Made by a program: the position numbers and the translations under genes
The notes under the pieces: model-generated
What the model saw: only the letters and a program-made list of their open reading frames with translations
Told to the model about the DNA's origin: nothing
Database searches by the model: none
Source of the DNA: an uncultured Lachnospiraceae bacterium
Lineage (GTDB): Bacteria > Bacillota > Clostridia > Lachnospirales > Lachnospiraceae
Assembly (NCBI GenBank): GCA_902803305.1
Contig: CADCPL010000242.1
Coordinates: 1-6,584 of the forward strand
Length of the DNA stretch: 6,584 nucleotides
Reading direction: 5' to 3'
Shown here: positions 1 to 6,390 of the stretch, one piece after another
How positions within the stretch are numbered: the stretch's first letter is position 1
Layout: every line of letters starts with the position of its first letter

Positions 1-40
1 CCTTGGCAAGGTCGCGCTCCACCAACTGAGCCACTCGCGC
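1..40 (-). tRNA. tRNA-Gly (anticodon GCC), 5' part only
   Basis: Read on the minus strand from position 40, the sequence folds as the 5' half of a tRNA: 7-nt acceptor strand GCGCGAG, D-stem GCTC/GAGC around loop AGTTGGTG, anticodon stem strand CGACC and loop TTGCCAA. The anticodon GCC falls exactly at tRNA positions 34-36 (window 7-5), and the D-arm and anticodon arm closely match known bacterial tRNA-Gly(GCC). The window edge cuts the gene after base 40, so the 3' side of the anticodon stem, the T-arm and the acceptor 3' strand are not visible. It lies 35 nt downstream of the pseudouridine synthase stop on the same strand. It probably has its own promoter at 98-70. Identity is near certain; whether more tRNAs follow cannot be seen. 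Confidence 0.93.
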
Positions 41-63
41 AATAAATGTCACCGTCCGGCGAC
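41..63 (-). terminator. Small hairpin with A/T tail before tRNA-Gly (weak terminator or leader stem)
   Basis: On the minus strand GTCGCC-GGAC-GGTGAC (63-48) forms a 6-bp stem with one G-T pair and a 4-nt loop, followed by ATTTATT directly before the tRNA. It sits where a terminator for the operon ending with the pseudouridine synthase would be expected. The stem is short and the T-tract is interrupted, so termination would be inefficient. The predicted start of the tRNA promoter is near position 63, so the same bases could instead be the 5' leader hairpin removed by RNase P processing. Direct sequence observation; function is inferred. Confidence 0.4.
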
Positions 64-69
64 TTGTAT

Positions 70-98
70 ATGTTATCAAAGGAAGAAGGAAAAGTCAA
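70..98 (-). promoter_or_regulatory. Candidate sigma-A promoter for tRNA-Gly, extended -10
   Basis: On the minus strand, TTGACT (98-93, 5/6 to the -35 consensus) is separated by exactly 17 nt from TAACAT (75-70, 4/6 to the -10 consensus). A TG one base before the -10 gives an extended -10 (TGATAACAT). Predicted initiation is near 63, about 23 nt before the mature tRNA 5' end. The element overlaps the last codons and the TGA stop of the pseudouridine synthase gene. This would let the tRNA be transcribed apart from the protein operon. Found by eye; not tested. Confidence 0.5.
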
Positions 99-750
99 CG
101 GCTTTTTCAACTTTTTCACCTGATCGGGGATGTATGAATTCAAGCCTGTTGGCAACAAGAGCGATGCCCTTCGGATATGGCTGCGAAGATCCGTATTTTC
201 TGTCCCCAACGATCGGATGGCCCATGTGCGCCATCTGGGCTCTGATCTGGTGAAATCGTCCCGTTATGAGCCTTATGGAGAGTATTGTCTTGTTCTCACT
301 CTCCAGGATCTTCTCCGTCTTGTATATGAGCGACGCCTCGCGAAGATCCACTCCGGCAGTTTTCTCCTTATCATCTGCGATCACGGCCTTAGATATTTTG
401 GGATCTTTGTATATATAGTTCGTAAGCGTGGTTTCCTGCGGACAGTTAACAATTCCCTCAACGAGCGCGAGATAATATTTGTTCATAAGATCTGATCTTA
501 CCTGATCGGACAGCGATGCCGCAGTCTTTTTATCTTTTGCGAACACGAGAAGACCTTCCACGGGCTGATCAAGCCTGTGGATCACTCCAATATAAGGTTC
601 GGATTTTGCGCCGGGATCGGTTTTTCTGATATGTTCTTTGAGCAGACTGATACAATCGGGCTCGCTCACCTTTGCAGTCTGTGTTGCAAGGCCGGCGGGT
701 TTTTGCGCGACTATTATCCATCTGTCTTCGTACAGTATTGTTATTGGCAC
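76..750 (-). CDS. RluA-family pseudouridine synthase (no S4 domain)
   Basis: Predicted to isomerise specific uridines to pseudouridine in rRNA or tRNA; the target site cannot be told from sequence. The 224-residue protein opens with the usual strand-plus-KPAGL motif (ILYEDRWIIVAQKPAGL, residues 5-21). It carries the catalytic motif HRLDQPVEGLLVFAK (58-72), with Asp61 as the expected nucleophile, and ends with the third family motif TGRFHQIR...GHPIVGDRKYG (163-187). There is no N-terminal S4 RNA-binding domain, so it is nearer the short RluA/RluC-like forms than RluD. The HRLD motif continues QPVEG where family members usually have xxTSG. The start is GTG: the conserved N-terminal motif begins only five residues later and no other start fits. 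No strong ribosome binding site is visible. GTG lies one base after the murG stop, so translation is probably coupled. Family certain, target unknown. Confidence 0.93.
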   Translation of the reverse strand: MPITILYEDRWIIVAQKPAGLATQTAKVSEPDCISLLKEHIRKTDPGAKSEPYIGVIHRLDQPVEGLLVFAKDKKTAASLSDQVRSDLMNKYYLALVEGIVNCPQETTLTNYIYKDPKISKAVIADDKEKTAGVDLREASLIYKTEKILESENKTILSIRLITGRFHQIRAQMAHMGHPIVGDRKYGSSQPYPKGIALVANRLEFIHPRSGEKVEKAVDFSFFL

Positions 751-751
751 T

Positions 752-1825
752 TTATTTCAGACCGGTTTCTTCTATAAGCTTAACTATGGTTGAGACTGCG
801 TTAATCTGATCACTCTTCAGCATGACCTTACGGAATGATTCACGCTCATCATAAAGCCTGCATATACCCTCGTACAGACTGTCCTCTGTAAGGTCCTTAT
901 CCTCATCGAGCACGAGTGAAAAGCCCTGTTTTCTGAAGGACTCGGCATTAAGGAGCTGGTCTCCTCTTGATGCGGATGCGGGAAGCGGGATGAGAAGGTT
1001 GGGCTTGTGGAGTGCGAGCAGTTCGCATATCGCATTGGCACCTGCGCGGGATACCACAACATCTGAAAGCGCGAACAGATCCTTCATCTCATCCTTGGCA
1101 TATTCCATCTGAAAATAGCCTTTTGTCCCTGAAAGAGTTTCGTCCGTCTTTCCTTTTCCGCACAGATGAAGAACATTGAACTTTTCTGTAAGGCGCGGAA
1201 GTATCTTTCTGATGATATCGTTCACCGAAGCGGCCCCGAGGCTTCCTCCTACGACCATCACCACAGGTTTTTCCGGATCTTCAAAGCCGCATATCTCTTC
1301 GGCTTTTCCTGCGTCCCCCAGCATGAGCTCAGCTCTTATGGGAGAGCCCGTAAGTACAGCCTTATCTGCCGGAAGTACTTCAAGTGTCTCGGGAAAATTG
1401 CAGCAGATCTTAGTTGCCGACGAAAAGCTCAGTTTGTTTGCAAGCCCCGGTGTCATGTCCGACTCATGAATTATCACGGGCACATGATTTTTATGGGCTG
1501 CCCATACAACGGGAACGGAAACAAAGCCTCCCTTTGAAAATACAATGGAGGGCTGCAGTTCTTTTATGAGACGTTTTGCTTCAAAGAAACCTTTGACGAC
1601 CCGAAACGGATCCGAGAAGTTCTTCCACGAAAAATACCTGCGCAGCTTTCCCGTGGCTATACCATGATAGGGGATGGAGTAGTCCTCTATCAGTGCTTTC
1701 TCCATCCCCTCATATGATCCTATATAGTGAATATCGTAGTCCGCTGTCTTAAGCGCGGGTATGAGTGCGATATTCGGCGTTACATGCCCGGCGGTACCTC
1801 CGCCGGTTAGTATTATTGTCTTCAT
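752..1825 (-). CDS. murG: MurG, lipid II-forming GlcNAc transferase
   Basis: Adds GlcNAc from UDP-GlcNAc to undecaprenyl-PP-MurNAc-pentapeptide (lipid I) to make lipid II on the cytoplasmic face of the membrane. The 357 residues show the GT-B/MurG landmarks in order: glycine loop GGGTAGHVTPN (8-18), IIHESDMTPGLANK (118-131), second glycine loop VVGGSLGAASVND (191-203), SRAGANAICELLAL (259-272) and the QLLNAESF segment (290-297). Length fits the family. The first loop reads GTAGH rather than GTGGH, which I take as the normal clostridial form. The start ATG shares its A with the last base of the pgi TAA (TAATG). The nearest purine-rich stretch lies about 18 nt upstream, so initiation probably depends on ribosomes finishing pgi. 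The gene is not among the division/cell-wall (dcw) genes where murG often sits. Identification is very secure. Confidence 0.96.
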   Translation of the reverse strand: MKTIILTGGGTAGHVTPNIALIPALKTADYDIHYIGSYEGMEKALIEDYSIPYHGIATGKLRRYFSWKNFSDPFRVVKGFFEAKRLIKELQPSIVFSKGGFVSVPVVWAAHKNHVPVIIHESDMTPGLANKLSFSSATKICCNFPETLEVLPADKAVLTGSPIRAELMLGDAGKAEEICGFEDPEKPVVMVVGGSLGAASVNDIIRKILPRLTEKFNVLHLCGKGKTDETLSGTKGYFQMEYAKDEMKDLFALSDVVVSRAGANAICELLALHKPNLLIPLPASASRGDQLLNAESFRKQGFSLVLDEDKDLTEDSLYEGICRLYDERESFRKVMLKSDQINAVSTIVKLIEETGLK

Positions 1826-3174
1826 TACAGTCTTGAAAGAAGTGCCTCTCTCTGCTCCTCATAGCCGGGCTTTCCGAGCAGTGCGAACATGTTCTTTTTG
1901 TAGCTCTCAACACCGGGCTGGTTGAACGGATTGACTCCGAGTGTGTATCCGCTCACGCCGCATGCAAACTCAAAGAAGTAGAACAGCTGTCCGAGATAGA
2001 ATTCATTTACCTCAGGAACGCCAATGACGGTGTTCGGAACATTTCCGTCGGTATGTGCAAGTATCGTTCCGTTCATGGCACTCTTGTTGACAAAATCAAC
2101 CGTCTTGCCTGCAAGATAGTTAAGCCCGTCAAGATCCGTTTCCTCGCGGCCGAGCGTTACAGTCTCGCGTGATGTCTCAATATTGATGACAGTCTCAAAT
2201 ATGTTTCTGGAACCGTCCTGGATGAACTGACCCATCGAATGAAGGTCTGTCGTAAGATCAACGCTCGCAGGGAAGATACCCTTCTGATCCTTTCCTTCTG
2301 ACTCACCGTACAACTGCTTCCACCACTCTGAAATAAAGTGCACTGAAGGCTCATAATTGGCCATGATCTCTATCTGCTTACCTTTTCTCAGAAGGATGTT
2401 TCTAATAGCCGCATACTTGAGTGCGTCGTTTTCTTCGAAAGGAGCCGTAAGCGCAATGTCTCTTTCTGCCTGAGCGCCTTCCATGAGCTTATCGATATCG
2501 GCACCCGATACCGCGATCGGAAGCAGTCCTACTGCTGTCAGTACCGAAAATCTTCCACCGACATCATCGGGAACTACGAAGCTCTCGTATCCTTCTTCGT
2601 TTGCAAGATTCTTAAGAGATCCTCTTGCCTTGTCCGTTGTTGCATATATCCTTTTTGCTGCCTCGGCCTTGCCGTATTTTTTCTCGAGCATTTCCTTGAA
2701 CACTCTGAATGCGATGGCGGGCTCGGTCGTCGTTCCGGACTTACTGATCATATTGATTGAAAAATCACGATCTCCGATAACATCCATAAGATGCTTGATG
2801 TATGTGCTGCTGATGCTGTTTCCGACAAAATAGATCTCGGGAGTCTTTCTCATGTCCTTCGGGATCATGTTGTAAAAACTGTGACGCAGGAACTCTATCG
2901 CTGCCCTTGCACCGAGATATGATCCGCCGATACCTATTACAAGCAGAACATCCGAATCGCTCTTGATCTTTTCGGCTGCCTTCTTGATGCGGTCGAACTC
3001 TTCCTTGTCGTAATCGATGGGAAGATCGATCCATCCGAGAAAATCATTTCCCGCACCGCTCTTTGACACAAGAAGATCCTTCGCATTCTCCACGATATCG
3101 CACATGCTGTCGATCTCCTGCTGACTGATGAACTGCATTGCCTTGCTGTAGTCATAAGTGACTTTTGTACTCAT
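1825..3174 (-). CDS. pgi: Glucose-6-phosphate isomerase
   Basis: Interconverts glucose-6-phosphate and fructose-6-phosphate in the cytoplasm, serving glycolysis, gluconeogenesis and amino-sugar supply. The 449 residues match the usual length of the Bacillus/Clostridium form (about 450). Visible motifs are GIGGSYLGAR (81-90), the phosphate-binding SKSGTTTEPA (144-153), the first PGI signature VGGRFSVLTAVGLLP (205-219), QLYGESEGKDQKG (287-299) with the likely catalytic Glu291, TDLHSMGQ (309-316) with His312, and the second signature from GQLFYFFEF (395-403) to NPFNQPGVESYKK (415-427) with the catalytic Lys. Start ATG at 3174 is preceded by AAGGAG (3191-3186), 11 nt away, and the downstream frame is collinear with the family. 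It overlaps murG by one base. Fructose-6-phosphate also feeds UDP-GlcNAc synthesis, the MurG donor, giving a possible reason for the pairing. Confidence 0.97.
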   Translation of the reverse strand: MSTKVTYDYSKAMQFISQQEIDSMCDIVENAKDLLVSKSGAGNDFLGWIDLPIDYDKEEFDRIKKAAEKIKSDSDVLLVIGIGGSYLGARAAIEFLRHSFYNMIPKDMRKTPEIYFVGNSISSTYIKHLMDVIGDRDFSINMISKSGTTTEPAIAFRVFKEMLEKKYGKAEAAKRIYATTDKARGSLKNLANEEGYESFVVPDDVGGRFSVLTAVGLLPIAVSGADIDKLMEGAQAERDIALTAPFEENDALKYAAIRNILLRKGKQIEIMANYEPSVHFISEWWKQLYGESEGKDQKGIFPASVDLTTDLHSMGQFIQDGSRNIFETVINIETSRETVTLGREETDLDGLNYLAGKTVDFVNKSAMNGTILAHTDGNVPNTVIGVPEVNEFYLGQLFYFFEFACGVSGYTLGVNPFNQPGVESYKKNMFALLGKPGYEEQREALLSRL

Positions 3175-3196
3175 TGATTTTTTTTCTCCTTTTTGA

Positions 3197-3607
3197 TTAT
3201 TGTGTTATTTCCGTAAGTACGTTTTTGATATCATCTTCGGATAAACCGATTGGTTTCATGTTAAGATCCTGTCCGTCGTTTTTATATCTCGGGATCAGAT
3301 GCATATGAAAATGAAAAACCGTCTGCCCCGCAAGCTCTCCGTTGTTCTGCACAACATTGAATCCGTCCCAGTGAAGTTTTTCCTTAAGGAGCTTCATCAT
3401 CTTCTTTGCAAGAGGCAGTACCTTTGCAGCGACCCCGTCATCCAGGCTTTCCAGGTTGTCAAAGTGCTGCTTCGGGATTATCAGGCAGTGACCGCGTGTA
3501 GCAGGTGCCGCATCGAGTATCACCCTGAAATCATCATCCACATAGATCGTGTTTGTCGGAATGTCCCCGTTTGCAAGTTTGCAGAAAATACAGTCGTCTT
3601 TCTTCAT
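3197..3607 (-). CDS. HIT-family (histidine triad) nucleotide hydrolase/transferase
   Basis: A cytoplasmic 136-residue protein of the HIT superfamily, whose members hydrolyse nucleoside phosphoramidates, dinucleoside polyphosphates or related adenylates. The defining triad is HFHMHLIPR (99-107; His99, His101, His103), preceded by the usual N-N-G...GQTVFH segment (88-99). The N-terminus CIFCKLANGDIP (6-17) has the CxxC seen in many HIT proteins, which can contribute to a zinc site with downstream histidines; His48 is a candidate. Length and layout fit the Bacillota Hit/HinT-like group. The start ATG has a textbook AAGGAG (3620-3615) seven bases upstream, just after the preceding gene's stop at 3624-3622. 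Exact substrate cannot be deduced. Its place between a flavoprotein-like gene and pgi suggests only co-transcription. Confidence 0.95.
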   Translation of the reverse strand: MKKDDCIFCKLANGDIPTNTIYVDDDFRVILDAAPATRGHCLIIPKQHFDNLESLDDGVAAKVLPLAKKMMKLLKEKLHWDGFNVVQNNGELAGQTVFHFHMHLIPRYKNDGQDLNMKPIGLSEDDIKNVLTEITQ

Positions 3608-3621
3608 CTTTTATCTCCTTG

Positions 3622-4626
3622 TTATTCTTCCGGACCGAGGAACGTAAATACCTGATCGAGGAGCAGCAGTATCCGGAAATCTCCCTTTACCTGCATGTCT
3701 CCGGTCATGAACGCCCTTTGAAAACTCATCTGTCCGTCAATTATATGCTCAAGAACCTCCGGCTTTACCTTGCAAAGTATATCCGGCGAATCCAGATTAC
3801 CGTAATAACACTTGAGTCTTGAATCAACGATCTCAACTATAAGCGGCTTCTTACGATCCTCGATCATAAACTTATATGATGCATTGACCACACCTTCCGG
3901 TGAAAAATTGTCTTCAAAATCCCTGATGAACTGCTTGTTTACGTCAACATCCTTCTTTTCGAGCATTCCCTTGAACAATGATGACAGTTCCTGGATATCC
4001 TCTTTCTGCTGCTGAACATATTGCTCATCGGATGCATACTTGGACAGCTGCTCCGTCTCCTGCGGCGTAAGAGGGATGTTCTTGGAACCTCCGACTATCT
4101 CCTTGACCGCCTGATTGCTCGAAGGAAGCGATACCATCTTCTGTGATATGGTGCGGTACAGATTTTCGGTCTTCTTTTCGATGATCTTGATATACTCGCT
4201 GTTAAGCTCAAAGTTCGTCATGTCATCGACATATCCGCACAGCCCGCTGCAGGACTGTCCTCCAAGTATCTCCCATGCCACCTGCAGGTTCGTTTTCGCC
4301 TGCCTCTCTCCGCTGGAGAGTGACATTACCACCGGGAACATGTATGTCTTGCTGATCTTTTCCTTGTTGCCGTACAGCCAACATGCGTCAAGGAACTGCG
4401 TCATCAGTCCTCCGACCCCATACCATTCCACGGTCGTCGCAAGTACTATCCCGTCAGCCTCATTTATCGAAGCGGGGAGTGACGTGATCTGATTTCTCAG
4501 TTCATACAGAGGAAACCTTTCGACATTTACGTTCAGCTCCTTGAAAACATCCGTCATCTTACCGATCACGAAAAGAGTGGGATCGTCAAGTATGCCTCTT
4601 CCTCCGTAATATATGTTGATCTTCAT
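3622..4626 (-). CDS. Flavodoxin-like (FMN reductase-type) protein fused to a C-terminal SCP2 lipid-binding domain
   Basis: A 334-residue, apparently cytoplasmic two-domain protein. Residues 1 to about 165 look like the NADPH-dependent FMN reductase/flavodoxin-like fold: strand INIYYGGRGILDDPT (3-17) in the place of the flavin phosphate loop, a helix, FPLYEL (38-43), then ADGIVLATTVEWYGVGGLMTQFLD (57-80), corresponding to the region that contacts the flavin ring. About 166-230 is a polar, Gln/Lys/Glu-rich linker, partly helical. Residues 235-330 resemble an SCP2 sterol-carrier-like domain, with the late signature GQMSFQRAFMTGDMQVKGD (298-316). No signal peptide or membrane helix is seen. ATG at 4626 has GGAG (4639-4636) nine bases upstream, overlapping the rhomboid stop (TAGGAG). 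A cysteine pair C126/C130 lies in the flavodoxin-like domain. Redox partner and ligand are unknown; whether FMN is bound is inferred from fold only. Confidence 0.82.
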   Translation of the reverse strand: MKINIYYGGRGILDDPTLFVIGKMTDVFKELNVNVERFPLYELRNQITSLPASINEADGIVLATTVEWYGVGGLMTQFLDACWLYGNKEKISKTYMFPVVMSLSSGERQAKTNLQVAWEILGGQSCSGLCGYVDDMTNFELNSEYIKIIEKKTENLYRTISQKMVSLPSSNQAVKEIVGGSKNIPLTPQETEQLSKYASDEQYVQQQKEDIQELSSLFKGMLEKKDVDVNKQFIRDFEDNFSPEGVVNASYKFMIEDRKKPLIVEIVDSRLKCYYGNLDSPDILCKVKPEVLEHIIDGQMSFQRAFMTGDMQVKGDFRILLLLDQVFTFLGPEE

Positions 4627-4638
4627 TAAATCATGCTC

Positions 4639-5667
4639 CTATCCTTGGACATCGACACTTCCTTTTCTGTACAGGACGATCGCAGCAAGAAAACCGCCGA
4701 GAAGTCCGAACAGATGTGCTGCCATATCCACATTTTTCGACGTTATCCCGTTATATAGCGCGTAAGCGATCAGCACGCACATCTTAAGAGTCGTCATATC
4801 TTCAAGCTGTCCCTTGTTGCGGATGACCAGCCACAACAGGGCGCCGATAAGCGCAAATATCGCACCGGATGCTCCCGCCGACACTATTCCCGGATTATAG
4901 AACATGGCAAATGCGAATGATCCTATGCTCCCGAACAAGCCTCCGAGAATATAGATCAGAATAAACTTGATCTTACCCACCGCACGCTCCACGTTATCAC
5001 CGAGGAACATCAGTACGACCATATTTCCGGCAAGATGCATGAATCCGAAATGAAGGAACATGCATGTAAAGAACCTGTAATACTGCCCGTCCTCCAAAAC
5101 AGCCGGAACATACATTGCCCCGTGTCTTAGCATAAACTCTATATCTTCCGTCGAGCCCGAAAAGGTCAAAACGAAAAAGACCAGTACGTTTATTATCACC
5201 ATTGCGGTATTTACCGGAGTAAACTCCCGGGCCGGTGATCTTTCCTCGTCATAGTATACTTCAGTTTCATCCGTTTGTGCAAATGATCCGGCCTCGATCA
5301 GTTCCTTAAGTCCGAAAAAATCATCCGGCTCATTATCATATCTGATCACAGACATTGTGGTCGAATTGACTATCCAGCAATGATCGTCGCTTAGTGCGAA
5401 TTTTTTGGCTTCGCTTATCCACGGCGTCACCACGAGAGTGAGAAAGTCTATATCTTCGTAGCCCCTGTCTCTGATATGTTCTTTGGACTTTTCACAGAAA
5501 ACCTCATACTGTTCGACCGTCAGCCTAACCTCTTCGATACAGTCAAGCACCTGTATCACACGTGCAGACGATATCTCATACTGAACATACAGTTTTACAA
5601 AGGGGACATTGGATTCGATCTTTAAATATCCCTGCCGCTCCAGCAGCTCCTGGATCATTTCAATCAT
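4639..5667 (-). CDS. Rhomboid-family intramembrane serine protease with soluble N-terminal domain
   Basis: Predicted membrane protease that cleaves transmembrane segments of substrates. Counting from ATG at 5667 (342 residues), about 1-145 are soluble and of no family I recognise, and the rest is a six-helix-type rhomboid core. Core landmarks are HFGFMHLAGNM (206-216, the H-x-x-x-x-H-x-x-x-N motif of helix 2), AGASGAIFAL (264-273) with catalytic Ser267, and DMAAHLFGLLGG (314-325) with catalytic His318, so the Ser/His dyad is intact. A short basic tail follows. The frame stays open to a GTG at 5700 (353 residues) with only a weak AGGG six bases upstream; ATG at 5658 is a third option. I prefer 5667 because the sequence from there is helical and protein-like, but no start has a good ribosome binding site. 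The next gene begins 12 nt downstream. The substrate is unknown. Confidence 0.92.
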   Translation of the reverse strand: MIEMIQELLERQGYLKIESNVPFVKLYVQYEISSARVIQVLDCIEEVRLTVEQYEVFCEKSKEHIRDRGYEDIDFLTLVVTPWISEAKKFALSDDHCWIVNSTTMSVIRYDNEPDDFFGLKELIEAGSFAQTDETEVYYDEERSPAREFTPVNTAMVIINVLVFFVLTFSGSTEDIEFMLRHGAMYVPAVLEDGQYYRFFTCMFLHFGFMHLAGNMVVLMFLGDNVERAVGKIKFILIYILGGLFGSIGSFAFAMFYNPGIVSAGASGAIFALIGALLWLVIRNKGQLEDMTTLKMCVLIAYALYNGITSKNVDMAAHLFGLLGGFLAAIVLYRKGSVDVQG

Positions 5668-5670
5668 AGT

Positions 5671-5702
5671 GGGATTATACCAAATCCCGCCATGGCCCAC
5701 AA
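5671..5702 (-). promoter_or_regulatory. Candidate promoter overlapping an inverted repeat, just before the rhomboid ATG
   Basis: On the minus strand TTGTGG (5702-5697, weak -35) lies 17 nt before a perfect TATAAT (5679-5674). The -10 sits inside an 18-nt inverted repeat GGGATT-TGGTAT-AATCCC (5688-5671) whose 3' arm ends three bases before the ATG at 5667. An 8-bp palindrome GCCATGGC (5696-5689) adjoins it. Transcription from this -10 would begin about at the ATG itself, giving a leaderless or nearly leaderless message. Alternatively the repeat may act as an operator, or as an RNA hairpin on read-through transcripts. Seen directly; function is inferred. Confidence 0.35.
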
Positions 5703-5721
5703 GAGACCCTGGGGGACGGGG

Positions 5722-6309
5722 TTAGTGGTTCATTTTCGATACCGACATCGATATCCCAAGAGCCGCCCAGAACACCGGCGAAGTGCAGACATTGCTGTCA
5801 TTTGCAAGGGATATGATCATGTAAGCGATACAGCCGATGTACAGCCCGAGCCCGATCCTTGCGGTAAATGCAATCTTCGGATCCTTGTAGTCGATCCGCC
5901 CGTAGAGACTTGCTCCGCTTATGATATACAGTAGGAAAAATCCCATGATACAGATCAGTGCAGGGAGTCCGTTTTCCATCCATGTGCACAGATAGAAACT
6001 ATGCGGCTTGACATCATATTCAAAGCTTCCCCATCCGACTGAATAGGTCTTCTTAACGTAATCGTCCTGTTGGTAATCTGTGATGAACAGATTTGAGCCG
6101 GATCCGTCCGTTGCTTTAATGTTAAGCTTTCCCGAACCCTTACCTCTGACAGCGATTACGACATTAATTATTGTTTTCCCTTCTTTATCTTTTCCCACGA
6201 ACAGAGAACTAAACTCTACTGATTCCGGGTTTGTTGAGGAGCACGAAATAAGCTGTTCATTTTTGTATGATGGTCCGGTCAGCTCTATATATAAACTGTC
6301 CATTTTCAT
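5722..6309 (-). CDS. Unidentified membrane protein, three predicted helices, N-terminus possibly incomplete
   Basis: I do not recognise this 195-residue protein. Residues 1-112 are polar and beta-rich in character (for example VEFSSLFVGKDKEG and TIINVVIAVRGKGSGKLNIK). Three hydrophobic segments follow at about 115-136, 147-169 and 174-191, and a short tail ends SKMNH. The loop after the first helix carries R138, K142, K145 and R151, so the positive-inside rule places it in the cytoplasm and the N-terminal domain outside the cell. Yet there is no signal peptide or first helix to export that domain. The frame is open upstream back to a TAA at 6393-6391, but those 27 codons contain no ATG, GTG or TTG. 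Start choice: ATG 6309 has AAGGA only four bases upstream; ATG 6303 (residue 3) has it ten bases upstream and may be the better start. It could be an intact small protein or the remnant of a longer one. Confidence 0.65.
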   Translation of the reverse strand: MKMDSLYIELTGPSYKNEQLISCSSTNPESVEFSSLFVGKDKEGKTIINVVIAVRGKGSGKLNIKATDGSGSNLFITDYQQDDYVKKTYSVGWGSFEYDVKPHSFYLCTWMENGLPALICIMGFFLLYIISGASLYGRIDYKDPKIAFTARIGLGLYIGCIAYMIISLANDSNVCTSPVFWAALGISMSVSKMNH

Positions 6310-6380
6310 GGATTCCTTGCTGACATTGCCATCCTCTGCGGTATTCCATTCATATCTCTTGATCTTATCAAGTGTTTCTT

Positions 6381-6390
6381 TATCGCGATA
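6381..6390. repeat. Perfect 10-bp palindrome TATCGCGATA at a predicted transcription start
   Basis: TATCGCGATA is its own reverse complement and directly follows, sharing one base with, the TATAAT of the candidate promoter at 6419-6390, covering the region where transcription would begin. A palindrome in this place is a typical operator position. At 10 bp it is short enough that chance is a real alternative, and no second copy was noticed in the window. Confidence 0.25.

Noticed and set aside
1166..1537. Plus-strand open frames of 97-123 codons opposite murG
   Set aside because: They lie antisense to a clearly identified MurG, their translations show no family motif, and no plus-strand ribosome binding site stands out.
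1784..1804. MurG glycine loop GTAGH instead of GTGGH as a possible defect
   Set aside because: All other MurG motifs are intact and, to my knowledge, this form is ordinary in clostridial MurG proteins.
2483..2833. Plus-strand 116-codon open frame opposite pgi
   Set aside because: It is a shadow of the strongly conserved pgi frame; the Ser/Leu-rich translation is typical of antisense reading.
4115..4492. Plus-strand 125-codon frame opposite the flavodoxin/SCP2 gene
   Set aside because: The opposite strand has recognisable domain motifs and a good ribosome binding site; this frame has neither.
5705..5724. G/C-run segment between the membrane protein and the rhomboid as a terminator
   Set aside because: A weak GACCC/GGGTT-type stem can be drawn, but no T-tract follows on either strand.
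6258..6349. 30-codon minus-strand ORF starting at ATG 6349
   Set aside because: It overlaps the membrane protein in another frame, has no ribosome binding site, and its translation is unremarkable.
6306..6353. 15-codon minus-strand ORF ending in ATGA over the start of the membrane protein (possible leader peptide)
   Set aside because: It has no ribosome binding site and no amino-acid bias; an ATGA overlap of this length is easily chance.
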